NCBI GenBank assembly: GCA_044356305.1
Contig: JBIKWM010000014.1
Location: forward strand, 1-64,000
Source: JBIKWM01 sp044356305
GTDB lineage: Bacteria; Bacteroidota; Bacteroidia; UBA10329
Direction: 5' to 3'
DNA: 64,000 bases
Position 1 is the first letter of the stretch; the number at the start of each line of letters is the position of its first letter. Position numbers and translations under genes: made by a program. The notes under the pieces were generated by a model. The model saw only the letters and a list, made by a program, of their open reading frames with translations, ran no database searches and was not told the origin of the DNA. Below, one piece after another: positions 8,461 to 15,795 of the stretch.

Positions 8461-8886
8461 TTACTTCGTGCCCAGCACCTTGCCTTCCTTATCAACCGTA
8501 TACCCATATGCCTTGCCATCATCGTCAAGGATCACCTCAAAAGTTATCCCATCCGGAGTCTCGCGCTTTATCACTTTCGGTATGTAGGCATCGGGATACT
8601 TGGTGTACACCGTGGTAAGGAAACTCTCGGCCAGCACCTCTTCATACATCTCTGTCTCGGTCTTAATCCACTTGCCGTTCTTCTCAAACTCGGCCGTGCT
8701 GCGATACCCTTCGTTGTCGAAAGTGGCGGTGTAGCCATTCTCTGCCTCGGCCCAGACAATATCCTTCGCCTTCTTGTGCTGTTCTTTCAAGGCTTCTTCC
8801 GCCTTAGGGTTCACTTTTATCTGGGCAGTGGCTGCGGTGGCGGTGAATGCCAGCAACAGGGTGAGCGAACGCATCTTCATGGTCAT
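8461..8886 (-). CDS. Exported PepSY-like domain protein
   Basis: A 141-residue exported protein with a signal peptide ending near ATAATAQ. The mature part has two similar halves of the Bacteroidota PepSY-like beta-lactamase-inhibitor-like fold: a KAKDIVWAEAENGYTATFDNEGY half and a TPDGITFEVILDDDGKAYGY half. Starts at 8886, 8880 and 8874 are all possible; the later ones give a tidier signal peptide. The role of this family is not known. It is probably periplasmic. Confidence 0.78.
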   Translation of the reverse strand: MTMKMRSLTLLLAFTATAATAQIKVNPKAEEALKEQHKKAKDIVWAEAENGYTATFDNEGYRSTAEFEKNGKWIKTETEMYEEVLAESFLTTVYTKYPDAYIPKVIKRETPDGITFEVILDDDGKAYGYTVDKEGKVLGTK

Positions 8887-9033
8887 GCTGAATGAACGGT
8901 GCTAAGGAATGAAACGGCACCGTCATCCGGGCACATTCCATGCCGCAATGGCCGATAATTTTCAGATTCGGTATGTTGATAAGCAACTGTGCCACGAATT
9001 ATGGAATGCGCCACTCATCGGGGTGGGTCACAT

Positions 9034-9041
9034 TATTTTCG
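9034..9041 (+). promoter_or_regulatory. -7 box TATTTTCG before the Rrf2 regulator
   Basis: TATTTTCG lies four bases before the chosen ATG at 9046 and matches TAnnTTTG with one change. It supports that start and a leaderless transcript. Confidence 0.45.
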
Positions 9042-9045
9042 CCCG

Positions 9046-9477
9046 ATGTTGAGCAAACGGGCCAAGTATGCCATCCATGCATTGGTGCATCTGGCACGCA
9101 ACGAGGCCAAAGAGCCCGTACACATCGCCCAGATAGCAGAGAGCGAACGCATACCGCGTAAGTTCCTCGAGGCCATTCTGCTAGATCTTCGCAATGCTGG
9201 GATTCTCAATAGCCGCAAGGGCCGTGGCGGGGGTTACTACTTGTTGCGCAGGCCCGAAGAGGTGAATATGGCCGAGGTGATACGCATCTATGACGGTGCC
9301 ATTGCCTTGATTCCGTGTGTTGCTCACAAATATTATGAGCGGTGCGAAGAGTGCATTGACGAGGCCACCTGTGGCATTCACGATGTGTTCCGTGAGGTGC
9401 GCGAGAGAACCGTTGAGATTCTGAAAAAGAGCACGTTGGCCGATATCGTGGATCGTGAAAAGAGTCTAAGAAAGTAG
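9046..9477 (+). CDS. Rrf2-family transcriptional regulator with four cysteines
   Basis: This 143-residue regulator has an N-terminal winged helix (AKYAIHALVHLAR, the recognition region IPRKFLEAILLDL, and the wing KGRGGGYYL) followed by a dimerisation helix and a cysteine-rich segment with Cys91, Cys100, Cys103 and Cys109. IscR uses three cysteines at similar places to hold a 2Fe-2S cluster, so iron-sulfur or redox sensing is likely but unproven. The start at 9046 was preferred over the open frame from 8989 because the family begins at MLSKRAKYAI and a -7 box abuts it. The next gene is an SLC13-type transporter, which suggests control of sulfate or another anion. Confidence 0.9.
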   Translation: MLSKRAKYAIHALVHLARNEAKEPVHIAQIAESERIPRKFLEAILLDLRNAGILNSRKGRGGGYYLLRRPEEVNMAEVIRIYDGAIALIPCVAHKYYERCEECIDEATCGIHDVFREVRERTVEILKKSTLADIVDREKSLRK

Positions 9478-9525
9478 CCTTCTTTTTTCATTTGCTCTTT
9501 TATCCTATTAATCAGGTAGGAATTA

Positions 9526-9533
9526 TATATTCG
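9526..9533 (+). promoter_or_regulatory. Possible -7 box TATATTCG before the SLC13 gene
   Basis: TATATTCG lies 18 bases before the ATG at 9552. Just upstream, 9504-9520 contains an imperfect inverted repeat with arms CCTA and TAGG that could be an operator for the neighbouring Rrf2 protein; that is a guess. Confidence 0.4.
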
Positions 9534-9551
9534 CGGCCCGAAACTGAGAGC

Positions 9552-11363
9552 ATGAACATCCTGTCACTGTTGCTTATGACCACCGATGCCTGGATAGTGC
9601 TGGGCATCATAGCCGTGGCGCTTGTCTTCTTTATCACCGAGTGGCTGGCCATTGATGTGGTGGCGCTGCTGATCATGGTCACGTTGGTGCTCACAGGGGT
9701 CATCACAGCCGATAAGGCGATGGGGGGGTTCAGCAACAATGCGCCCATCACGGTGGCGTTCATGTTCGTACTCAGCCATGCCATCATCAAGACCGGGATA
9801 CTTAACACCGTGGCCCCCAAACTGGCGGCTTACTTCCGCAAGAGCGAGATGCTCGGCATGGCGATAACCATGTTAGTGGTGGCCACCATAAGTGCCTTTA
9901 TCAACAACACTCCGGTCGTGGCGGTCTTCATCCCGGTGATGATCCACGTGGCCAAGCTGACGGGGATACCGGCCTCGCGGCTGCTCATCCCTGTGTCGTA
10001 CGCCACCATTTTTGGTGGGTGCTGCACGCTTATCGGCACATCTACCAATATCATAGTGAGCGGTATGGCCGAAAAGGCCGGATTGGAGGGGCTCGGAATG
10101 TTCACGCTTGCGCCTATCGGAATTCTCACAATGGTTTGTGGAACAATCTACATGGTCCTTATTGGCACCAAACTGCTTCCTGACCGGGGCGATGCCAATG
10201 AGATGACTGAGCGGTTCAACGTGTCGGACTACACCTTGCAATTCAGGATCGGCCCGAAGTCAGCACTTGTGGGTGCTCGGATCATGGACTCGCAGCTATT
10301 GAGGGGCAGCCAGATTGATATCATAGATGTGGTACGTGGTGAGGAGAAGTTCGCTGTACCCCCTGGCGACATGGTTCTGCATGCAGGTGACATGCTCAAA
10401 GTGCGTTGCGACATTGAGCGCATCAAATCGCTGAGAGACAGCGCAGATCTTGTCTTCATCGCTCAGGAGAAACAAGGCTCTGACGATGCCAAGGGCGCCA
10501 CCAAGCTGGTGGAACTGGTTGTCAAGTACGGTTCAGGGTTCGAGGGCAAGACTCTGCGCGAGCTGGACATAAGGAGAAGCTTCAGGGCCGTACCTCTTGG
10601 ATTACGTCACCGCGAGGAGCTGATCAACGACCACATCAACGACATTGAGTTGCGGACTGGAGATGTGATTCTTATTGAGATCAAGTCACACTTCCTGCCA
10701 GAGCTTAAAAAGTTGGAGAACTCCAGCGGTGACTTCATAATAATTGCGGAGGAGGAGCTGAACTCCTTCGACCGGGCCATGGCCATCAAGGTGATCCTCA
10801 CACTTCTCGCTGTGGTAATCACGGCTGCCTTCGAGGTAGTGCCCATCGTCATCGGCACAATTGTCGGGGTACTGTATCTGGTGCTCTCAAAAGTGCTCAC
10901 TATGAAAGAGGCCTATAAGTCTATCCAATGGCAGATTGTTTTTCTTATTGTAGGGGCCCTGAGCCTTGGAGAGGCGATGAAATCCAGTGGATTGGCGGAT
11001 TTGGCGGCACATCAGATGGTCGGTAGTTTAGGTGCATATGGCCCTTTCATCCTTTTATCGGCCTTTTATTTCTGTACCTCGTTCCTAACGGAGATCATGT
11101 CCAATAATGCCACGGCCGCCCTGCTCACTCCATTGGCCATCAGCGCGGCCCAGGCCATGGGTGTGAGTGCCATGCCGTTCATCATCGCCATCACGATGGG
11201 GGCATCGGCCAGTTTTGCCACGCCAATCGGTTACCAGACTAACAGCATGGTGTACACGGCAGGCAACTACACTTTTGCCGATTTCCTTCGGGTCGGAGTG
11301 CCGCTGAACATACTGTTCTGGATTGTGTCCAGCATTCTGATCCCGATCCTATACCCATTCTGA
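9552..11363 (+). CDS. SLC13/DASS-type anion permease with TrkA-C domains
   Basis: The 603-residue protein has about five N-terminal membrane helices, a cytoplasmic insert with two TrkA_C/RCK_C domains (roughly residues 190-400) and another set of membrane helices to the C-terminus. Characteristic motifs are INNTPVVAVFIP near 120, IGTSTNI near 160 and the repeat partner MSNNATAALLTP near 520. This is the layout of SAC1-like sulfate or dicarboxylate transporters. Adjacent Rrf2 regulation makes sulfate uptake the best guess, but substrate is not provable from sequence. The ATG at 9552 starts the first helix; an ATG at 9492 adds 20 poorly fitting residues. Confidence 0.88.
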   Translation: MNILSLLLMTTDAWIVLGIIAVALVFFITEWLAIDVVALLIMVTLVLTGVITADKAMGGFSNNAPITVAFMFVLSHAIIKTGILNTVAPKLAAYFRKSEMLGMAITMLVVATISAFINNTPVVAVFIPVMIHVAKLTGIPASRLLIPVSYATIFGGCCTLIGTSTNIIVSGMAEKAGLEGLGMFTLAPIGILTMVCGTIYMVLIGTKLLPDRGDANEMTERFNVSDYTLQFRIGPKSALVGARIMDSQLLRGSQIDIIDVVRGEEKFAVPPGDMVLHAGDMLKVRCDIERIKSLRDSADLVFIAQEKQGSDDAKGATKLVELVVKYGSGFEGKTLRELDIRRSFRAVPLGLRHREELINDHINDIELRTGDVILIEIKSHFLPELKKLENSSGDFIIIAEEELNSFDRAMAIKVILTLLAVVITAAFEVVPIVIGTIVGVLYLVLSKVLTMKEAYKSIQWQIVFLIVGALSLGEAMKSSGLADLAAHQMVGSLGAYGPFILLSAFYFCTSFLTEIMSNNATAALLTPLAISAAQAMGVSAMPFIIAITMGASASFATPIGYQTNSMVYTAGNYTFADFLRVGVPLNILFWIVSSILIPILYPF

Positions 11364-11381
11364 GGCTCTGAAAAGAGCGTA

Positions 11382-11424
11382 AAAAGAAAGGCCCGGTGGA
11401 TAGGTTCCACCGGGCCTTTCTTTT
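11382..11424. terminator. Bidirectional intrinsic terminator
   Basis: Perfect 19-bp stem (11382-11400 with 11406-11424) and a 5-base loop. A and T tracts form the outer ends, so it can end both the SLC13 transcript and the convergent lipoprotein transcript. Confidence 0.93.
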
Positions 11425-11438
11425 AGTCGGTCACATTC

Positions 11439-11807
11439 TCAGTAATCATCCAGGTTCACATCCTTGGTCACTGTCTCGCCCGGTTTCAGCACGGCATATC
11501 CGGCATCAACGATCTGGCCCGAATGTGTGACACGTACCAGAAAGATCGCCTCACTCTTATAGACGAACTCGGCCTGTCCGTTTGATCCGGTCTCGAGGGT
11601 CTGATCGAGCGTCTCATCGTGGCCGGTGGACTCGTTGTACACTTCCACGGTGGCGTGGTGCACATCCACCTCGCTGGTATCACCGGTTATGAAATCGACA
11701 CTGTCTTTCACCACATGCACAATCAGGGTGCAGTCTGAGGTCTTCTTGCACGAGGCGGCACCCACCACAAGGGCCAACAGGGCAACAGGTACGAGGAGCT
11801 TTTTCAT
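11439..11807 (-). CDS. Small predicted lipoprotein
   Basis: This 122-residue protein has a lipoprotein signal (lipobox VGAASC, Cys20, followed by KKTSD) and then one beta-rich domain with a carboxypeptidase-regulatory-like pattern (ATVEVYNESTGHDE, then GQAEFVYKSEAIFLVRV). Such domains are common in exposed lipoproteins of Bacteroidota. No specific function can be named. It ends at the bidirectional terminator; a TACTTTTG box on the minus strand at 11897-11904 could be its promoter, with a leader of about 89 bases. Confidence 0.75.
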   Translation of the reverse strand: MKKLLVPVALLALVVGAASCKKTSDCTLIVHVVKDSVDFITGDTSEVDVHHATVEVYNESTGHDETLDQTLETGSNGQAEFVYKSEAIFLVRVTHSGQIVDAGYAVLKPGETVTKDVNLDDY

Positions 11808-11924
11808 ATCGACAGAAACGTTAAGTAGTCAGTTCGGTTGTGTGCGGTCGTGGTCGGCACTGGTTTTGCTATCATTGCCGATGAGCCGGACAAGGCCAAA
11901 AGTAATCAAACCTACCATTACAAC

Positions 11925-12563
11925 ATGAAACGCAATCTTCTCGCCATCGGCCTTGTGGCCGTAACCATGGGGGCCGTGGCCCAGAACAAGGCCAAAGAGC
12001 CCGTGGTGCTCATCAGCACCTCGATGGGTGACATCAAAGTGAAACTGTACAACGAGACCCCGAAGCACCGCGACAATTTTCTTGAGATAGTGCGCACCGG
12101 CAAGTTCGATGGCAGCATCTTTCACCGTGTCATCAAGGACTTCATGATTCAGGGCGGTGGGTCGGACGGAGGGCTCAACACCATCGACAACCGCCCCATG
12201 GTGGATGCCGAGATCATGCCTGCCCTGTACCACAAGAAGGGGGCGATGGCGGCAGCCCGCACTGGCGACAATGTGAACCCGAAGCGCATGTCATCGGGCT
12301 CGCAGTTCTACATTGTGCAGGGCCGCACCTTCCAGCGCCCGCAGCTGCAGCAGATGGCCCAGCGCGGGGGATTCACCTACACCGAGGAGCAGCTCAAGAT
12401 GTACGAGACCGTGGGCGGCACCCCGCACCTCGACATGCAGTACACTGTGTTCGGTGAGGTGATAGAGGGCCTCGATGTGGTGGATAAGATAGCGGCCGTG
12501 CAGACCAAGCCTGGCGACCGCCCCGTGACCGACATAACCATGAAGGCGACCTTGGTGAAGTGA
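11925..12563 (+). CDS. Exported cyclophilin-type peptidyl-prolyl isomerase
   Basis: The 212-residue product begins with a signal peptide (RNLLAIGLVAVTMGAVAQ) and carries a bacterial cyclophilin domain that catalyses cis-trans isomerisation of prolyl bonds during periplasmic protein folding. Family motifs are visible: FHRVIKDFMIQGG (catalytic Arg and Gln region), MSSGSQFYIV and YTVFGEVIEGLDVVDKI. The open frame extends to 11838, but only the ATG at 11925 gives a signal peptide. It is clearly different from the cytosolic eukaryote-like cyclophilin at 32280. A terminator follows. Confidence 0.93.
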   Translation: MKRNLLAIGLVAVTMGAVAQNKAKEPVVLISTSMGDIKVKLYNETPKHRDNFLEIVRTGKFDGSIFHRVIKDFMIQGGGSDGGLNTIDNRPMVDAEIMPALYHKKGAMAAARTGDNVNPKRMSSGSQFYIVQGRTFQRPQLQQMAQRGGFTYTEEQLKMYETVGGTPHLDMQYTVFGEVIEGLDVVDKIAAVQTKPGDRPVTDITMKATLVK

Positions 12564-12582
12564 TCTGGCCGATCTTTGAATG

Positions 12583-12614
12583 AAGACCCGTTCTGCCCCG
12601 GCAGGGCGGGTCTT
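12583..12614 (+). terminator. Intrinsic terminator after the isomerase gene
   Basis: Arms AAGACCCG (12583-12590) and CGGGTCTT (12607-12614) enclose a second GC-rich pairing and are followed by a T-rich stretch (TCTCTTT). Confidence 0.8.
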
Positions 12615-12668
12615 TCTCTTTGTGCCCATTGAATCCACACCGCATCCTACCTCCGTACCTCACAACCC

Positions 12669-12676
12669 TATCTTTG
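12669..12676 (+). promoter_or_regulatory. -7 box TATCTTTG for fabG
   Basis: An exact TAnnTTTG match five bases before the fabG ATG at 12682, predicting a leaderless message. Confidence 0.6.
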
Positions 12677-12681
12677 GCCGC

Positions 12682-13428
12682 ATGCAGCTTTTGAAAGGAA
12701 AGACCGCCCTTGTCACCGGGGGCACGCGCGGCATAGGGCGTGGCATAGTGGCCGCTCTGGCCGCACAGGGTGCCGATGTGGCCTTCACCTACCTCAGTTC
12801 CGATGCGCAGGCCCAGGCCGTGGCCGATGAGCTGCGCACCTACGGGGGCCGGGTGCTCGCCATCCGCAGCGATGCGGCCGACCATGCTCAGGCACAGGCC
12901 CTGGTAGACCAGGTGGTGGAAGGGTTCGGCAGCCTGCACATCATAGTGAACAATACCGGCATCACCCGCGACAACCTGCTCATGCGCATGACCCTCGAGC
13001 AATGGGAAGAGGTGATGGCCACCAACCTGCGCTCGGTGTTCAACGTGTGCAAGGCCGCCCAGCGCACCTTGCTGAAGCAGCGCCAGGGCAGCATCATCAA
13101 CATCAGTTCGGTGGTGGGGGTAAAGGGCAATGCGGGCCAGGCCAACTACGCAGCCAGCAAGGCGGGCATCATCGGGTTCAGCAAGAGCCTGGCCCTCGAG
13201 CTCGGGTCGCGCAACATACGGTGCAACGTGGTGGCCCCTGGATTTATTGAGACCGAGATGACCGCGGCCCTCGACCCCAAGGTGGTGGACGAGTGGCGCG
13301 CACAGATACCCCTCAGGCGGGGCGGCACCCCGCACGATGTGGCCCAGGCCGTGGTGTTCCTTGCCAGCGACATGAGCACCTATGTTACAGGCCAGACCCT
13401 GAGTGTGTGTGGAGGCATGTTGACCTGA
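12682..13428 (+). CDS. fabG: 3-oxoacyl-ACP reductase FabG
   Basis: FabG reduces 3-oxoacyl-ACP to 3-hydroxyacyl-ACP with NADPH in fatty acid elongation. The 248-residue protein is a classical short-chain dehydrogenase: the cofactor loop TGGTRGIGRG near residue 13, catalytic Ser in NISSVVG, and the YAASKAG Tyr/Lys pair near 155. The usual NNAG motif reads NNTG (near 90), a mild variant. The ATG at 12682 fits family length and abuts a perfect -7 box; the frame open from 12580 covers a terminator and is not coding there. A GTG-started VWA gene follows after 15 bp. Confidence 0.93.
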   Translation: MQLLKGKTALVTGGTRGIGRGIVAALAAQGADVAFTYLSSDAQAQAVADELRTYGGRVLAIRSDAADHAQAQALVDQVVEGFGSLHIIVNNTGITRDNLLMRMTLEQWEEVMATNLRSVFNVCKAAQRTLLKQRQGSIINISSVVGVKGNAGQANYAASKAGIIGFSKSLALELGSRNIRCNVVAPGFIETEMTAALDPKVVDEWRAQIPLRRGGTPHDVAQAVVFLASDMSTYVTGQTLSVCGGMLT

Positions 13429-13443
13429 TAGACCCCTGCGGGC

Positions 13444-15534
13444 GTGGCCGAACTGACCTTTGAGTATCCGACATGGCTGGTGGCCGTGGCACTTGCCCTG
13501 GGTGCCGTGGCCGCCATGGCCCTCTATTACCGCGACAGCCGTGCCGCTGAGCTGCCCCTGTGGACCAGGCGCACCCTGGCCGCCCTGCGCGGGGCCAGTG
13601 TGGCCCTTATTGTGGTGCTCTTGCTGGGCCCCATGCTGCGCACCGTGCAGAACGAGGTGGAGAAGCCCATCATTGTGCTGGCCCAGGATGTGTCGGCCTC
13701 GGTGGCCCTCAACCGCGACTCGGTGTGGTACCGCACCGCCTACCAGGCATCGCTCGACTCGCTCCGCACACGCCTCGCTGACCGTTTCACCCTCGAGTCG
13801 TATGCTTTTGACGGCTCGGTGAGGCCCCTGCCCGATACCCTCCGGTTCGATGGCCAGCGCACCGACCTCACCTCCCTGTTCGAAGACCTCGAGAGCCGCT
13901 ATGCCAACCGCAACGTGGGCGCAGTGGTGCTGGCAAGCGATGGCGTGATGAACCGCGGCATTGACCCCGCCTACCGTCCCCTGCGCCTTAAGGGCACCCT
14001 CTACACTGTGGCACTGGGCGACACCGCGCGGCCGCGCGACCTGCTGGTGCGCAGGGTCGAGCACAACCGCTATGCATACCTCGGCAATGAGTTCCCGCTC
14101 GAGGCCGAACTCGAGGCCGACCTCATGAAGGGCCGCACCATGCGCGTGTCGGTGAGCGATGACCGCGGCACCCTGGCCCAGCGCGAGGTGGCAGTGCCCA
14201 CCGACAGGTTCCGCATCACCCTTTCATTTAAACTCAAGGCTGAGACCCCCGGCCTGATGCGCTACCGCGTGGACATACAGCCCATTGATGGCGAGATGAC
14301 CCGCAGGAACAACTCCAAGGAGGCCCTCATTGAGGTGATAGACAGCCGCCAGAAGGTGCTCATACTGGCCGCTGCGCCCCACCCCGATGTGGCCACCCTC
14401 AAGCGGGCGCTGCAACAGAACATCAACCTCGAGGTCACCGACCAGCTGCCCACCGAGGGCGTGGTGGAACCCTCAAAGTACAGCCTCATCGTCCTGCACC
14501 AGCTGCCCGACCAGACTGTGGCCGGCCGCGAGGTGGCCGACAAGGTGCTGCGCAGCGATGTGCCCCTGTGGCTCATGGTGGGGTCAAAGTCTGACATACG
14601 CGCCTTCAACGGCCTGCAGACCGGTGCCAGCATCAACTCACCGAACAACGCCCTCAATGCCGCATTCCCGGCCCTGAGCCCCGGCTTCGGGCTATTCAAT
14701 GTGGATGAGGGCCTGCGCAGGCTGCTGCCCAAGCTGCCCCCGCTAAACGCCCGGTTCGGTGAGCACCCCGTCACCAAGCAGGTCACACCCCTGTTCACAC
14801 AGCGCATAGGCAACGTTGAGACCGACATGTGGCTGTGGGCATTCAGCCAGATGGACGGCCGCAAGGTGGCCCTCACAGCGGGCGATGGCCTGTGGCGCTG
14901 GGCCATGACCGACTACCGCGAGAATGGCACACGGGCCAACATAGAGGGCCTGGTGCAAAAGACCGTGCAGTACCTGGCCGTGACGGCAGACCGCAGCCAG
15001 TTCCGCGTGGCCGTGGGCAACTCGTTCATGGAGGACGAGCCCGTGATATTCCATGCCGAGCTCTACAACGATGCCTACGAGCCCACCAACACCCCCGAGG
15101 TGAGCCTTGCCCTGCGCAGGCAAGATGGCACTGAGACCACCTACACCATGGGCCGCACCGAGACCGCCTACCGCCTCAACACAGGCACCCTGCCCCCGGG
15201 CGACTACACCTACCTTGCCCGCACCCAGCTGGCCGACCGGATACTGACCGCCAAGGGCATGCTGCGCGTGGGCGCCCTGCAGGCCGAGGCCCTCAACACC
15301 GTGTCCGACCACCGCACCCTGGCCAACATGGCCACCGCCACCGGGGGGCACATGTTCCGGCCCACACAGATGTCTGCCCTGGCCGACTCGATTGTGGCGC
15401 GGCAGGACATCCGCAACGTCATCTACTCGCACGAGCGCTTCCGCGAGGCCATCCACCTCAAATGGGTGTTCGCCCTCTTGGCGCTCCTGCTCTGTGCCGA
15501 ATGGGGCCTCCGCAGATGGGGTGGCGTGTACTGA
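13444..15534 (+). CDS. Membrane-anchored VWA-domain protein
   Basis: This 696-residue protein has two N-terminal membrane helices (about 10-28 and 45-65), a von Willebrand A-like domain starting with the metal-site motif DVSASVAL (near 82) and containing VLASDGVMNRG, then long beta-rich regions, and one C-terminal helix (WVFALLALLLCAEWGL). BatA/BatB-like and related Bacteroidota proteins share this topology. It probably presents its VWA domain in the periplasm. Function is not known; the position 15 bp behind fabG suggests co-transcription only. The start codon is GTG; no ATG lies nearby in frame. Confidence 0.78.
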   Translation: MAELTFEYPTWLVAVALALGAVAAMALYYRDSRAAELPLWTRRTLAALRGASVALIVVLLLGPMLRTVQNEVEKPIIVLAQDVSASVALNRDSVWYRTAYQASLDSLRTRLADRFTLESYAFDGSVRPLPDTLRFDGQRTDLTSLFEDLESRYANRNVGAVVLASDGVMNRGIDPAYRPLRLKGTLYTVALGDTARPRDLLVRRVEHNRYAYLGNEFPLEAELEADLMKGRTMRVSVSDDRGTLAQREVAVPTDRFRITLSFKLKAETPGLMRYRVDIQPIDGEMTRRNNSKEALIEVIDSRQKVLILAAAPHPDVATLKRALQQNINLEVTDQLPTEGVVEPSKYSLIVLHQLPDQTVAGREVADKVLRSDVPLWLMVGSKSDIRAFNGLQTGASINSPNNALNAAFPALSPGFGLFNVDEGLRRLLPKLPPLNARFGEHPVTKQVTPLFTQRIGNVETDMWLWAFSQMDGRKVALTAGDGLWRWAMTDYRENGTRANIEGLVQKTVQYLAVTADRSQFRVAVGNSFMEDEPVIFHAELYNDAYEPTNTPEVSLALRRQDGTETTYTMGRTETAYRLNTGTLPPGDYTYLARTQLADRILTAKGMLRVGALQAEALNTVSDHRTLANMATATGGHMFRPTQMSALADSIVARQDIRNVIYSHERFREAIHLKWVFALLALLLCAEWGLRRWGGVY

Positions 15535-15795
15535 GGGTAGGAAAGGGCACAGCCGTTTTTCTCTGTCATGCTGAGCGTAGTCGAAGCATGAGGGGGGGTA
15601 AGGTTGAAGCGGGCGTCACGCTGAGTAGGCCCTGTCTTCGGGGCCGTATCGAAGGGCCCCGCGGGTCAGGGATCTTGCAGAAATATGTAGCAACACATGA
15701 CAATGCGTTCCCAGCCTGTCAGTCCCGCCTTGGGGGATTTCGCTGAGCGTAACAATCAACAATCAGCAATCAACAATCGGCAATCAGAAATCCCC
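15535..15795. repeat. REP-like palindrome plus 7-bp tandem repeat in the spacer
   Basis: The spacer has a short palindrome (TCATGCT at 15566-15572 with AGCATGA at 15585-15591, 12-base loop), a related GTCACGCTGAG copy near 15613, and CGCTGAGCGTA at 15741-15751. Five 7-bp units of the form RCAATCR run from 15752 to 15786. The sequence TGTCATGCTGAGCGTAGTCGAAG resembles widespread intergenic repeats of Bacteroidota. It separates two convergent genes and may help end transcription. Confidence 0.6.

Noticed and set aside
11925..12563. Recent duplication between the two cyclophilins
   Set aside because: The periplasmic and the CypA-like proteins share only general family motifs and belong to different cyclophilin types.
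12394..14064. Very long minus-strand frame over fabG and the VWA gene
   Set aside because: Composition is rich in Gly, His, Ala and Gln without domains, and it covers three good plus-strand features including a terminator and a promoter.
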